This document shows, one piece after another, positions 27,350 to 37,013 of a stretch of DNA of 64,000 nucleotides; within the stretch, counting starts at the first letter, position 1, and each line of letters starts with the position of its first letter. A program made the translations under genes and the position numbers. Source of the DNA: CAYSDL01 sp964429875 (lineage in GTDB: Bacteria > Fidelibacterota > Marinisomatia > SCGC-AAA003-L08 > D37C17); the NCBI GenBank assembly GCA_964429875.1, contig CAYSDL010000001.1, positions 23,098 to 87,097 on the forward strand. The letters are read 5' to 3'. The notes beneath the pieces were generated by a model. That model was not told the DNA's origin, did not search any database, and worked only from the letters and a program-made list of their open reading frames with translations.

Positions 27350-30300
27350 ATGATGGCGAATCATTTAGTAAATAAATTAATTATTAAACTCATTTTTTCT
27401 ATTTGTAGATTCAGCAAATATAAATTTGTAATATTTTATTTATTATTTTCCTTCTTAATCCCTAATAAAATTAATTTTTCAGCTAACAGTCTAGAAACGA
27501 TTATTGAAGATGATATAGAAAAACAAATTTTTAAAGATAATGTGGTAATAAATAAAAATAATATGCAATTATTCACTGATAAGGCGATTTATTATCCAGA
27601 TAAAAATGAAGTACTATTAATTAATAATGTAAAAATGTATGATACTAATGATTCATTATTTTGTGATTCATTGATATTGTATGATGAAGAACAAAAAAGT
27701 TTTGAAGCAATGAAAAATGTTAATTTTTATAAACAAACCAACAAAATTAAATGTGAAAAATTAATTTATGAAACTTTGCCCGATACATCTAAAAAAATAA
27801 TTCAAATTTTTGATAATGGTAAAATAATTGATTCATTGAGAGTAGTAAAGGGAGATAGTATATACATTCATTATAAAGATTCATCGCTTGATCACATTAA
27901 TATATTATCAAATGGTGAAATAATTAATTATAGATATGCAAAAATAAATAAAAATAAAAGATCCCAATTAATAGAAGATTATATATCTAGCAAATATATA
28001 TATATGGACTTTTATAACTCTAGTGTTAAAAATATATATTTAAAAGGAATGTCTACAACAAAACTCAATGTTGTTCAAGATACATTGATACAAGGATTAA
28101 ATAAAGCCACAGGAGATTCCATATCAATAAACATGAATAATAATATTATTGATAGATTGCAAATTATTGGGGGAGCTGAAGGAACTTTTATTCCAGAAAA
28201 AAATAACTCTAAAATTGATTCTACAATTGTATATAAAGCAGAATACATAGATTATTTAGTAAATGAAGAAGTTAGCTATTTAATTAATGATGCTTATGTT
28301 AACTATGATTTTACTGAGCTTAATTCTGGAAAAATTTATGTTGATTGGAATAACAATTTTTTAGAAGCAACAATACAAGACTCAATTTTTCCATCTATTA
28401 ATGGTTTTGGAGAAAATCCTACATTTGGAGATAAGATGATTTTTAATCTTGTAACAAAAAGAGGAAAAATTTTTAAAGGAAAAACTAAATATAATGAGGG
28501 GAATTATCTTGGAGAAAATATTATACGCGATAAAGATGAAGTATTATATGTTAGTGATAGTCAATTTAGTACATGTGATTTAGATGACCCTCATTATTTT
28601 TTTCATAGTGACTACATGAAAATGATCCCAGAAGATAGAATTATAGCAAAGCCAGTCCTTTTTTACATACAGGAATTACCAATATTTTATTTACCATTTG
28701 CTGTTTTTCCTAATAAAAATGGAAATCGAATAAGTGGGTGGATTATGCCCTCTTTTGGTCATAGAAATACCTCAGGTACTTACTTAGATGATTTAGGATA
28801 TTATTATGTTCCTAATGATTATTCCGATTATAGAATGTTAGTAGATATACAAGATAAAAAAGGTATTATCACAAATCAATTGTTAAGATATAAACGCAAA
28901 TCTGGGAAATATTGGTATAACTATTATTTAGATGGTTCTTTTGAATATGAAAAAAAATATTATTTATCTGATGAAGACAATGACATTACAAATTTATTTA
29001 ATGAAGATACTCGCATATATGAAAATGTTAAATGGAGGCATAAGCAGTCATTTGATCCAACACAAGATTTAATAATTAATTACAAATATAAATCAACACT
29101 AGATCCTCAAGAATCTAATTTTAATGAAAGATTAGACCAAAATCAATTAACTACTCTATCTTACCAGAAAAGATGGGAAAGAAATTCTTTAAATATTGGT
29201 TTTGAAAAGTATGAAGAGCTTTACATCCCATTGCCCTCTGGGTACGACCAAATTAATGTATATAAGTGGCTAACTGGTCCAAGACTTTCATTTTCTATGC
29301 CACAAAGAAAATTATTTGGTAATGGAGATAGCTGGTATAATAAAATTTATATTAATTATGGAGTATCATACAATAATGGGAAAGAAACTTTTACTAAGAA
29401 TTCTTGTCTTGATATTAATAATGATAATATTTGTGATCCATGTCTAGAATTTGATGATGAAGGAACTTGTCTGGATTATGGCGAATGTAATGAATTTGAT
29501 GATAACGGGAATTGTACTCAATATATATGGTCCTCTGAAGATAGCGAAGATATTAGTAGTGGCGGTGCAAAAAACAATATACAATTATCTTCTACTAACT
29601 CTATTGGATTTATTACTATTTCTCCACGTTTAAATATAATAGAAGATTGGGTTTTCCAATATAGAGATTATAATTTAGATGGAGAATTTATACAAGAAGA
29701 TGGTTTTAATAGAAGGTTAACATGGAACTCTTCATTAATTTTAAATACAAAATTGTATGGTATCCTCCCAGTAAATTTAGGGGGAATAAATTCTATAAGA
29801 CATAAAATCACCCCAGCAATTACCTTTAATTATATCCCTGATTTAAAAACAGGTTCAGATCAAATTGTTAATGATTATGATATATTAAATGGAACTTCTG
29901 CTTCAAGTTTATCAAATGGCAGTCAAAATATTCGTTTTTCTATTGATAATAACTTTCAAATGAAAATTAAAGATCAATATGGTGAAATAAATAAAATTGA
30001 TTTTTTAAATTATTATCTTACCTTTAATTATGGTGGATATAATGGAGAAGAAAATAAATTTTCATTAATTGATTCAAAGATAAGTTTTAAAAAACCGAAT
30101 GGAACAGAATTATTATATGTCCATATGCAGCATGATATGTATAATGAAAATGATCAATTATTGATTAAAGAAAATAAGCTACCTAGATTAAGTTCATTAA
30201 CAGCTCAAATGTCATCATTTTTTAGAATTAATGGAAGAAGTTTTGATAATAATTCAATATTAGTTGAACAGCCTGTAGATGAGTCAGATACACTTGATTT

Positions 30301-30700
30301 TTCTAAATATAATTCAATTTTATATATGGATGAGCAAAAACCAAATATTAGTTCTAATGAATTATGGAGGTCTGATTTAAGTTTTTCAATTCAAGGTAAT
30401 TATGATGTGGAAGAAGAAAAATGGGATTTTAATTATTTTAATTTAGATACTAGAACAACTTTACATTTAACAAAAAAATGGTTACTTACATATGCTGTAG
30501 GTGTTAATTTAATGGATATGAAAATCAAATCACAAAGCTTTAAATTCTATAGAGATTTACATTGTTGGGAATTTATGTTCACATGGTGGCCCGATGGTTT
30601 TGGAAAAGGATTTCAACTAAGTATTAATATTAAACATCCAGATTTACAAGATATAAGGCTAAGATCATCTTCACCAAATAGAAAATTTATGACAAATTAA
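27350..30700 (+). CDS. lptD: LPS-assembly outer-membrane protein LptD (OstA)
   Basis: This 1116-residue protein has an N-terminal hydrophobic signal (~18-40). An OstA/LptA-type beta-jellyroll region follows, with repeats such as KAIYYPDKNEVLLINNVKMYD and GEIINYRYAKINKNK (~50-400). The C-terminal barrel (~430-1116) has many aromatic-ended strands, including the LptD-like LPIFYLPFAVFPNKNGNRISGWIMPSFGHR segment. It inserts LPS into the outer leaflet. An odd feature is a Cys- and Asp-rich insertion at ~685-725 (CLDINNDNICD...CLEFDDEGTC), resembling calcium-binding TSP3-like repeats within the barrel. ptsN starts 2 bases after its stop. Confidence 0.88.
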   Translation: MMANHLVNKLIIKLIFSICRFSKYKFVIFYLLFSFLIPNKINFSANSLETIIEDDIEKQIFKDNVVINKNNMQLFTDKAIYYPDKNEVLLINNVKMYDTNDSLFCDSLILYDEEQKSFEAMKNVNFYKQTNKIKCEKLIYETLPDTSKKIIQIFDNGKIIDSLRVVKGDSIYIHYKDSSLDHINILSNGEIINYRYAKINKNKRSQLIEDYISSKYIYMDFYNSSVKNIYLKGMSTTKLNVVQDTLIQGLNKATGDSISINMNNNIIDRLQIIGGAEGTFIPEKNNSKIDSTIVYKAEYIDYLVNEEVSYLINDAYVNYDFTELNSGKIYVDWNNNFLEATIQDSIFPSINGFGENPTFGDKMIFNLVTKRGKIFKGKTKYNEGNYLGENIIRDKDEVLYVSDSQFSTCDLDDPHYFFHSDYMKMIPEDRIIAKPVLFYIQELPIFYLPFAVFPNKNGNRISGWIMPSFGHRNTSGTYLDDLGYYYVPNDYSDYRMLVDIQDKKGIITNQLLRYKRKSGKYWYNYYLDGSFEYEKKYYLSDEDNDITNLFNEDTRIYENVKWRHKQSFDPTQDLIINYKYKSTLDPQESNFNERLDQNQLTTLSYQKRWERNSLNIGFEKYEELYIPLPSGYDQINVYKWLTGPRLSFSMPQRKLFGNGDSWYNKIYINYGVSYNNGKETFTKNSCLDINNDNICDPCLEFDDEGTCLDYGECNEFDDNGNCTQYIWSSEDSEDISSGGAKNNIQLSSTNSIGFITISPRLNIIEDWVFQYRDYNLDGEFIQEDGFNRRLTWNSSLILNTKLYGILPVNLGGINSIRHKITPAITFNYIPDLKTGSDQIVNDYDILNGTSASSLSNGSQNIRFSIDNNFQMKIKDQYGEINKIDFLNYYLTFNYGGYNGEENKFSLIDSKISFKKPNGTELLYVHMQHDMYNENDQLLIKENKLPRLSSLTAQMSSFFRINGRSFDNNSILVEQPVDESDTLDFSKYNSILYMDEQKPNISSNELWRSDLSFSIQGNYDVEEEKWDFNYFNLDTRTTLHLTKKWLLTYAVGVNLMDMKIKSQSFKFYRDLHCWEFMFTWWPDGFGKGFQLSINIKHPDLQDIRLRSSSPNRKFMTN

Positions 30701-30702
30701 AT

Positions 30703-31182
30703 ATGAAGTTAACAGATACTTTAACAGAAAAAACAATTATCTTACCATTAGAGGCCTCTAATAAAACAGCATCTATAAAAGAATTACTTAATTGTTTATT
30801 AAATGAGGAATATTTAACTGCAACAACTAAATTATTTTCTTTAATAGATGAACATGACAAATCATTGAACTCAGCAATTGGAAGAGGAACAGCCATTCAT
30901 TATTCAAGTTCAATAGAAATAGATAATCCAGTTTCAGTTTTTGGAATATCTAAACAGGGCATTAATTATGATTCCCCAGATTGCCAAAAAGTACATTTTA
31001 TTTTTTTGATCTTAGATTCAATAAACAATCCTATTGAACATAGAAAACTAATTACACGTTTTCAGCATTTTATTAATGAGGTTGATATAAAAACAAAAAT
31101 TTTATCTGGAGATACCACTTCTGATATAATGAAAATTATTTTAAATTGGGAAGAGGAATATTTATTTAATGAAAAAATTTAA
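30703..31182 (+). CDS. ptsN: PTS EIIA (fructose/nitrogen type) regulatory protein
   Basis: This 159-residue protein matches the EIIA-Ntr/fructose fold: KTASIKELLNCLL, then SAIGRGTAIHYSSS with the phosphorylatable His66, then GINYDSPDCQKVHFIFLILD and a final helical part. No EIIB/EIIC permease is nearby, so a regulatory EIIA-Ntr role is likely. In many Gram-negative bacteria ptsN sits near lpt genes, and here it follows lptD by 2 bases and precedes hisS by 3. It lacks the usual Pro of AIPH (here AIH). Confidence 0.8.
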   Translation: MKLTDTLTEKTIILPLEASNKTASIKELLNCLLNEEYLTATTKLFSLIDEHDKSLNSAIGRGTAIHYSSSIEIDNPVSVFGISKQGINYDSPDCQKVHFIFLILDSINNPIEHRKLITRFQHFINEVDIKTKILSGDTTSDIMKIILNWEEEYLFNEKI

Positions 31183-31185
31183 AGT

Positions 31186-32430
31186 ATGATTAATAATATA
31201 AAAGGAACTAAAGATATACTCCCTAACGAAACTCCTATTTGGCAATATGTTGAAAATAAAATACATGTTTTTTTCAAACAATTTGGATATTCAGAAATAA
31301 GAACACCTAAATTTGAAGATACTGCATTATTTCATAGATCTATTGGTGAAGACACAGATATTGTTACCAAAGAGATGTATAGTTGGGTTGATCAAGGTGG
31401 AAATAATTTAACATTAAAACCAGAAGTAACAGTATCGGTGGTTAGGTCACTTATTCAGCATAAACTTAATTACACTAATAAAATTAATAGATTATATTAC
31501 ATAGATTCACTATTTAGAAGAGAGAGACCTCAAAAAGGTAGATTCAGACAATTTGAACAATTTGGTATAGAGGCTATAGGATCAGATCAACCAGAACAAG
31601 ATGTAGAAGTTATTTCTATGGCTTATTATTTCTATGATAGCATAGGAGTTAAAAATTTAAAATTAAAGATTAATAGCATTGGGTCTCAAGAAACTAGAAA
31701 CGAATATAAGAAAGCACTTCAAGAATTTTTATTAGATTCTAAAAAAGATTTATCTGAAGTTAGTCAAAAAAGACTCATTACTAATCCAATGAGAATTTTA
31801 GATACTAAAATTGATTTTGAGAAAGAAATCATTAAAAATGCTCCAAAAATCATTGATTTTTTAAATCCAGAAGACAAAAAACATTTTGATACTATATTAA
31901 ATTGTTTAGATAAATTAAATATCAAATATGAAATTGATCACTTGTTAGTTAGAGGTTTAGACTATTACTCAAGGACAGTTTTTGAAATTCAATCTGATTT
32001 GCTAGGATCTCAATCAGCATTATGCGGAGGTGGACGTTATGATTATTTAGTCGAAGAATTAGGAGGAAAACCAACCTCAGCAATAGGTTTTGCAGCGGGC
32101 ATTGAGAGATTAATAATTATTTTAAATGAAACTTCTAATATTCCCTATAGTTATCCGGATGTATATATTGTTTCACTAGGATCTAAAGCAATTGAATATT
32201 CTGCAAAATTAGCTCAAGATCTTCGTTTTAATAATAATTTAATTGTAGTGACTGATACTCTTAAACAAAGTTTAAAATCACAAATGAAAGAAGCAAACAA
32301 ATTGAAAGCTAAGCATACAATTATAATTGGTAAAAAAGAATTAGATAATAAAAAAATAATTATAAAAAATATGGAATCAGGGAATCAAGATGAAATAGAT
32401 TTTGAAAAAGTAAGATTGTATTTTAAGTAA
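31186..32430 (+). CDS. hisS: Histidyl-tRNA synthetase
   Basis: This 414-residue class II synthetase has motif 2 (SLFRRERPQKGRFRQFEQFGIEAIG), the HisA motif LVRGLDYYSRTVFE, HisB-type GGGRYDYLVEELGG, and motif 3 AIGFAAGIERLI. The C-terminal anticodon-binding domain (VYIVSLGSKAIEYS...) is present. It charges tRNA-His. Length and all motifs are normal. It stands 3 bases after ptsN and 10 bases before thiI. Confidence 0.97.
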   Translation: MINNIKGTKDILPNETPIWQYVENKIHVFFKQFGYSEIRTPKFEDTALFHRSIGEDTDIVTKEMYSWVDQGGNNLTLKPEVTVSVVRSLIQHKLNYTNKINRLYYIDSLFRRERPQKGRFRQFEQFGIEAIGSDQPEQDVEVISMAYYFYDSIGVKNLKLKINSIGSQETRNEYKKALQEFLLDSKKDLSEVSQKRLITNPMRILDTKIDFEKEIIKNAPKIIDFLNPEDKKHFDTILNCLDKLNIKYEIDHLLVRGLDYYSRTVFEIQSDLLGSQSALCGGGRYDYLVEELGGKPTSAIGFAAGIERLIIILNETSNIPYSYPDVYIVSLGSKAIEYSAKLAQDLRFNNNLIVVTDTLKQSLKSQMKEANKLKAKHTIIIGKKELDNKKIIIKNMESGNQDEIDFEKVRLYFK

Positions 32431-32440
32431 ATAAGATCGA

Positions 32441-33619
32441 ATGAGCTCACCTATATATACTATCTTAATCCATTATAGTGAAATTGCGTTAAAAAAAAAT
32501 AACAGATCTTATTTTGAGAATATTTTTATTAATAATATCAAATTACATTTAAAAGCCCTGCCCTTTTCTTCTGTTTCATTAGTTGCTGCTAGAGTTTTTG
32601 TCAATGGGATAGATAATGAACGATTCAATGAATATAAAAAACGCTTAACAAATGTTATGGGTTTAAAAAATGCAACTATAATGTTAAAAACAAATTCAAA
32701 TTTAGATGATATAAAAAATGCTACTTTAGAATTAATTAAAGATAGAAATTTTAAAAATTTTAGAATTACAACAAAAAGGCATGATAAACAATTAGAATTT
32801 GATTCTCAGGATGTTAATTTGCTTGTAGGAGATTGTGTACGAAAAGCTTCAAAAAAACCTGTAAATCTAAATAACCCAGATTGCAATATAATTATTGAAC
32901 TATTAAAAAATAAATCATTTATTGGTATTGATAAAATAGTTGGTTATTCAGGGCTCCCTGCAAACTGTCAAGAAAAAGCTATTTCTTTAATTTCATCTGG
33001 AATTGATTCTCCAGTTGCCTCTTTTGAGATGATAAAAAGAGGAGTAAATATAAACTATGTGCATTTTCATAGTTATCCAGCAGTTAATCAGCAATCAATT
33101 CAAAATGTGAAAAAAATATTAAATGTATTATCTCAGTACCAACTACACAGCAAATTATATCTTGTTCCATTATTAGAAATTCAACAACATATAATGCAAA
33201 CAGTTCCTGATAAATATTGGGTTATATTTTTCAGAAGGTATATGATCAAAATTGCATGTATTCTGGCTGAAAAAAATAATGCTGTTGCTTTGATTACTGG
33301 AGATAGTATTGGTCAAGTAGCGTCGCAAACATTATCAAATATTAGAGCAATTTCAGAAATTAGTAATATCCCTATTATCAGACCTCTATCGGGCCATAAT
33401 AAAGAGGATATTGTAAATAAAGCAAAAAATATAGGGACTTATGATATTTCAATTGAACCATATGAAGATTGCTGTTCATTTTTTGTTCCTCCACATCCTG
33501 AAACAAAAGCAAAAATGGGCCAAATAGAATTAATAGAAAAAAAAATAAATTTGGGAAAAATAGTAAGCAAAACAATCGCAGAGATTGAAGAAATAAAAAT
33601 AGAATATTTAGGAAATTAA
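32441..33619 (+). CDS. thiI: tRNA 4-thiouridine synthetase
   Basis: This 392-residue protein has a ferredoxin-like start and THUMP domain (~50-165, ending [16 protein letters not shown]). A PP-loop ATP pyrophosphatase domain follows, with [20 protein letters not shown] near residue 180 and [16 protein letters not shown]. The C terminus ends without a rhodanese domain, as in the short ThiI type, but keeps [14 protein letters not shown]. It adds sulfur to U8 of tRNA and may serve thiamine synthesis. Sulfur would come from a desulfurase, possibly SufS or the class V enzyme at 3477. Confidence 0.93.
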   Translation: MSSPIYTILIHYSEIALKKNNRSYFENIFINNIKLHLKALPFSSVSLVAARVFVNGIDNERFNEYKKRLTNVMGLKNATIMLKTNSNLDDIKNATLELIKDRNFKNFRITTKRHDKQLEFDSQDVNLLVGDCVRKASKKPVNLNNPDCNIIIELLKNKSFIGIDKIVGYSGLPANCQEKAISLISSGIDSPVASFEMIKRGVNINYVHFHSYPAVNQQSIQNVKKILNVLSQYQLHSKLYLVPLLEIQQHIMQTVPDKYWVIFFRRYMIKIACILAEKNNAVALITGDSIGQVASQTLSNIRAISEISNIPIIRPLSGHNKEDIVNKAKNIGTYDISIEPYEDCCSFFVPPHPETKAKMGQIELIEKKINLGKIVSKTIAEIEEIKIEYLGN

Positions 33620-33623
33620 TAAT

Positions 33624-34379
33624 ATGAAAATTATTTCATGGAATGTCAATGGTATAAGAGCAGCAATAAAAAAAGGTTTTTATGATTTTATAAATGATAA
33701 AAACCCTGATATTATTTGTTTGCAGGAAACAAAAGCTCATAAGGACCAAGTGGATTTACAGTTATCTAAATATCCATATAAATACTGGAATTCTGCTGTT
33801 AAAAAAGGATATTCTGGAACAGCTATCTTTTCAAAAATTGAACCTTTAGATTGTATAAAAGATTTAGGAATAGAGCATCATGATCAAGAAGGTAGAGTAA
33901 TAACTTTAGAATTTGATAAATATTTTCTTATAACAGTGTATACCCCAAATTCAAAAAGAGAGTTATTGCGTTTAGAATATAGAATAGAATGGGATTCTGA
34001 TTTTTTAAATTTTGTTAAAGAATTAGAAATGAAAAAACCAGTTGTTTTTTGTGGTGATCTCAATGTCGCTCATACAGAGATTGATCTTAAAAATCCAAAA
34101 ACGAATCATTTTAATCCAGGTTTTACTGATCAAGAGAGGCGAGGTTTTACAAATATAGTTGAAGCTGGCTTTATTGATACATTTAGAAAATTTACAAAAG
34201 AAAGTGGGCACTATACATGGTGGAGTTATATGTTTCAGGCTCGAATAAAAGATATTGGCTGGAGAATTGATTATTTTTGTATATCAAAAAAATTAGATAA
34301 AAATTTAAAAAGCTCAACAATTTTAAAGGAAGTTATGGGTTCTGACCATTGTCCAGTAATGATAGAAATTGATTTTTAA
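33624..34379 (+). CDS. xth: Exodeoxyribonuclease III
   Basis: This 251-residue AP endonuclease/3'-exonuclease shows [22 protein letters not shown] (metal-binding Glu), [20 protein letters not shown] and the terminal GSDHCPV with the catalytic Asp-His pair. It processes abasic sites in base excision repair, a step after the Mpg glycosylase encoded at 17514. It lies 4 bases after thiI and shares one base with the next start (TAATG). Confidence 0.96.
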   Translation: MKIISWNVNGIRAAIKKGFYDFINDKNPDIICLQETKAHKDQVDLQLSKYPYKYWNSAVKKGYSGTAIFSKIEPLDCIKDLGIEHHDQEGRVITLEFDKYFLITVYTPNSKRELLRLEYRIEWDSDFLNFVKELEMKKPVVFCGDLNVAHTEIDLKNPKTNHFNPGFTDQERRGFTNIVEAGFIDTFRKFTKESGHYTWWSYMFQARIKDIGWRIDYFCISKKLDKNLKSSTILKEVMGSDHCPVMIEIDF

Positions 34380-35140
34380 TGTTAAGTCTAAATAAAATAA
34401 AATATTTACGTTCATTAGAGAGAAAAAAAAATAGAACTAAAGAAAATAAAATAGTTTTAGATGGTAGAAGACTTATTGATGAGGCTATTAATAACAATGT
34501 AAATATTGAATATATATGGATTAGTAATTTATTAGAGATAAATGAAAATAAAGATGAGCTCATTAATAAAATAAAGAAAAATAAAATAAAATTTTCATAT
34601 GAAAAAGAAAAGAATATAAATAAGGTATCAAATACAAAAAATAGTCAAGGTATAATTGCATTAATATCAATAGTTGATTTTTATAATAAAGAATTAGATA
34701 AATTTGATAAAAAAATTATTATCCTTGATCAGATTTCTGATCCTGGTAATTTAGGAACTATAATTAGAACATGTGCATGGTTTGGAATTAATTCAATAAT
34801 ATTAACTGAAAACAGTGCAGATATATTTAATTCTAAATGTGTACGTTCATCTGTTGGAAGTCACTTTTTCATTAAACATTGTACATACCTATCATATAAT
34901 ACTATCAATAATTTTTTAAGTAAAAATGCTATTTTAACATTTTGTGCAGATCTTAATGGAAATACAATTAATAATAAAGATGTAAAAAATAAATGGGCAT
35001 TGCTTCTTGGATCTGAAGCACATGGTCTAAGTGGAAAAATAAATTATGATAAAAAAATAACAATTCAAAAAAAAGGTAGTATTGAAAGTTTAAATGTTTC
35101 TGTCGCAGCAGGTATACTTCTTAATGAACTTACAAAATGA
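34379..35140 (+). CDS. SpoU/TrmH family RNA 2'-O-methyltransferase
   Basis: This 253-residue protein has an N-terminal substrate-binding domain (SLERKKNRTKENKIVLDGRRLIDEAI). The SPOUT knot domain has motif 1 DQISDPGNLGTIIRTCAWFGI, motif 2 LLLGSEAHGLSG and motif 3 IESLNVSVAAGILLNEL. It methylates ribose in 23S rRNA or tRNA; the exact target (RlmB or TsnR/RlmH-like) cannot be assigned. It is coupled on both sides: 1-base overlap with xth and a 4-base ATGA overlap with the next gene. Confidence 0.92.
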   Translation: MLSLNKIKYLRSLERKKNRTKENKIVLDGRRLIDEAINNNVNIEYIWISNLLEINENKDELINKIKKNKIKFSYEKEKNINKVSNTKNSQGIIALISIVDFYNKELDKFDKKIIILDQISDPGNLGTIIRTCAWFGINSIILTENSADIFNSKCVRSSVGSHFFIKHCTYLSYNTINNFLSKNAILTFCADLNGNTINNKDVKNKWALLLGSEAHGLSGKINYDKKITIQKKGSIESLNVSVAAGILLNELTK

Positions 35141-35754
35141 AAATAATAACTAAGAATAAAAGCTTATTCTTTATTTTAATTTTTACATTATCAAATCTCA
35201 CTGGAACTGAGATATGGGAAAAAGAAATTCCTCCAACAAGGTATCTTGAGAATTTTGCAAAAAATAGTGAAGAGGAAAATGAGAAAGGACTAAAAAATAT
35301 TAGTTATGCTCTTCTTATTATGGGAACAGCAGCCATTACAGCAAAAAGCCCTACTAATGAAACAAAAATTGTAGCACCTATTTGTTTATTGGGAGGTGCA
35401 ATGGGACTATTGATTCATAAAATAAGAAAAATAAAAGCTTTTGATAAACCAAGAACACCATCTGGAAAAGAATATAAAAAAATAAAAAATAGTGAAGATG
35501 AAAATAAAAAAGAATTTTTAGCTTACCAATCTCTAGTGAAATTAGCGGATGATTCTAAAAAATCCCAAGAACAAAAAGAATCTCAAAATAGAAAAAAACG
35601 ATATAATAATGCTAGTAGAGAAGAACATACAAAAAATATCATTTCAAACTTCATATCTGGGATCTTAAAAGATAAGTTAAGAAAAGAGGAAAAATTAAAA
35701 ACAAAAGAAGAAAAAGTTTTAGATGATTATTTAAATCAAAAGCCTATTAAATAG
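35137..35754 (+). CDS. Exported or membrane-anchored protein of unknown function
   Basis: This 205-residue protein begins with a hydrophobic signal (SLFFILIFTLSNLTGTE). A hydrophobic segment at ~52-90 may be one or two membrane helices (YALLIMGTAAITA, IVAPICLLGGAMGLLIHKI). The C-terminal ~110 residues are highly charged, rich in Lys/Glu and probably helical. I recognise no family. It is coupled to the upstream methyltransferase by ATGA. Its stop touches the stop of the convergent thioesterase gene with no base between. Confidence 0.55.
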   Translation: MKIITKNKSLFFILIFTLSNLTGTEIWEKEIPPTRYLENFAKNSEEENEKGLKNISYALLIMGTAAITAKSPTNETKIVAPICLLGGAMGLLIHKIRKIKAFDKPRTPSGKEYKKIKNSEDENKKEFLAYQSLVKLADDSKKSQEQKESQNRKKRYNNASREEHTKNIISNFISGILKDKLRKEEKLKTKEEKVLDDYLNQKPIK

Positions 35755-36177
35755 TTAGCTAAGTTCATAATCATTTTTTATTTCTTGATAAATTCCAATT
35801 GATTTATTTTTAACAAAATCATAGCATACACTTGTTACAGTGCTTATGCATGCTGGAGAATTATCTTCTTCAACAAATATCGCTGAAAGAATATCATAAC
35901 TTTTTGTTCCAAGCCTTGAGACCTTTTGTCCAATGGTAATATTTGAAGGATGTTCAATTTGCTTTATATAATCTATTTTTACGGATGCGACAATAAGAGA
36001 TTTTTCTTTTAAATTTATTCCCCATCGTTTAAAAAAAAGGATTCTAGCATCTTCAATATAAGATAAAAATGTTGCATTATTAACATGCCGGAATGCATCT
36101 AGATCTCTCCATCTAGTTTTTATTTTATGATGAAATGGAAAATCTTCTAATTTTATATCTAAATTATTTTTCATCAT
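35755..36177 (-). CDS. Hotdog-fold acyl-CoA thioesterase
   Basis: This 140-residue protein carries the 4-hydroxybenzoyl-CoA thioesterase/YbgC pattern TRWRDLDAFRHVNNATFLSYIEDARILFFKRWG, where the Asp of DLDAFRHVNN is the catalytic acid of this group, and VASVKIDYIKQIEHPSNITIG. It hydrolyses an acyl-CoA of unknown chain length in the cytosol. The start overlaps the upstream membrane-protein gene by 14 bases; ATG at 36177 or 36174 are both possible. Confidence 0.85.
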   Translation of the reverse strand: MMKNNLDIKLEDFPFHHKIKTRWRDLDAFRHVNNATFLSYIEDARILFFKRWGINLKEKSLIVASVKIDYIKQIEHPSNITIGQKVSRLGTKSYDILSAIFVEEDNSPACISTVTSVCYDFVKNKSIGIYQEIKNDYELS

Positions 36178-36610
36178 TAATTTTAAAATGATTGTAAATA
36201 CTCAATATATACAATGTATTCATAATCCACATTAAATAAATAAAATGTGAACTAGGTATTAATGCATATCCAAGGATTGTTCCCATAATCATCATGATTC
36301 CAAAACAAAATAATAGTCGTTTTCTAACTGTATTTTGAATAATCATTGAAGGAGTTGAAAAAGAAATAATAAAAAAACCAATTATAGATACCCATAATCC
36401 AAAAAATCTATATATTTGTCTTAAGTATCCTGGAAGAGAATTGTTGATTTCTAATTCAAATAATTCATCAAATGTCATCCCCAGTCTTTCAACATTTGCA
36501 ACTTCATCAAGCATCCAGGGATCTTCAACAATTAACCATCTTGTCCCAAGAAAAATCATTGTTACACCTATTAATATCATTATAAATGAAAATAATTTAT
36601 TATTGTTCAT
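36164..36610 (-). CDS. Four-helix membrane protein, unknown
   Basis: This 148-residue protein has hydrophobic segments at about residues 8-26, 70-90, 98-116 and 120-138, with an acidic stretch WMLDEVANVERLGMTFDELFELE between the first two. No family is recognised. It sits between the thioesterase (14-base overlap downstream) and the AroQ-like gene (1 base upstream). Confidence 0.55.
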   Translation of the reverse strand: MNNNKLFSFIMILIGVTMIFLGTRWLIVEDPWMLDEVANVERLGMTFDELFELEINNSLPGYLRQIYRFFGLWVSIIGFFIISFSTPSMIIQNTVRKRLLFCFGIMMIMGTILGYALIPSSHFIYLMWIMNTLYILSIYNHFKINDEK

Positions 36611-36611
36611 A

Positions 36612-37013
36612 TTAATCTAAAAAATGATCTATTGCATTTTCAAATGCAATATATAAATCTTCATTTGTGATATTATCTTTTCCATTTAAAAGTTTTACGT
36701 AATCTTTTTCTTTATAAATTATTGTTATAAAAGGAATTTCAATTAAATCTAATAATTCTGAAAGAGTGTATGCATTGTATTGCCAAGTACCTGGAACCAA
36801 TATTATTCCATCAATCTTTTTCCTGTTATTTTGAATATATTTTACAGCTTTATTTTCTTCATGGGTTTGTATAATTTTAACTTCAATATTTTTATCACGA
36901 ACATGCATTCTAATATGTTTATTTACTTTATCTAGTGTTACTTTTGATCCTTTTTTAGAAGACCATAAACCAAGTAAATTCAAATTTGGACCATGTATTA
37001 TTAATAATCTCAT
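36612..37013 (-). CDS. AroQ-like (type II dehydroquinase fold) protein with missing catalytic residues
   Basis: The 133-residue protein starts LLIIHGPNLNLLG and continues with the flavodoxin-like pattern of type II 3-dehydroquinate dehydratase (TLDKVNKHI, VKIIQTHEENKAVKYIQ, IDGIILVPGTW, YTLSELLDLIEIPFITI). The catalytic residues are not conserved. The REP..YG Arg/Tyr loop reads LWSSKKGSK, the NPGAYTHTS segment reads VPGTWQYNAYT, and the HLSN His region reads IYKEKDY. It may be a pseudoenzyme or have a new substrate. I chose the ATG at 37011-37013, which forms ATGA with the Nudix stop; a longer frame from 37058 is less likely. Confidence 0.7.
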   Translation of the reverse strand: MRLLIIHGPNLNLLGLWSSKKGSKVTLDKVNKHIRMHVRDKNIEVKIIQTHEENKAVKYIQNNRKKIDGIILVPGTWQYNAYTLSELLDLIEIPFITIIYKEKDYVKLLNGKDNITNEDLYIAFENAIDHFLD

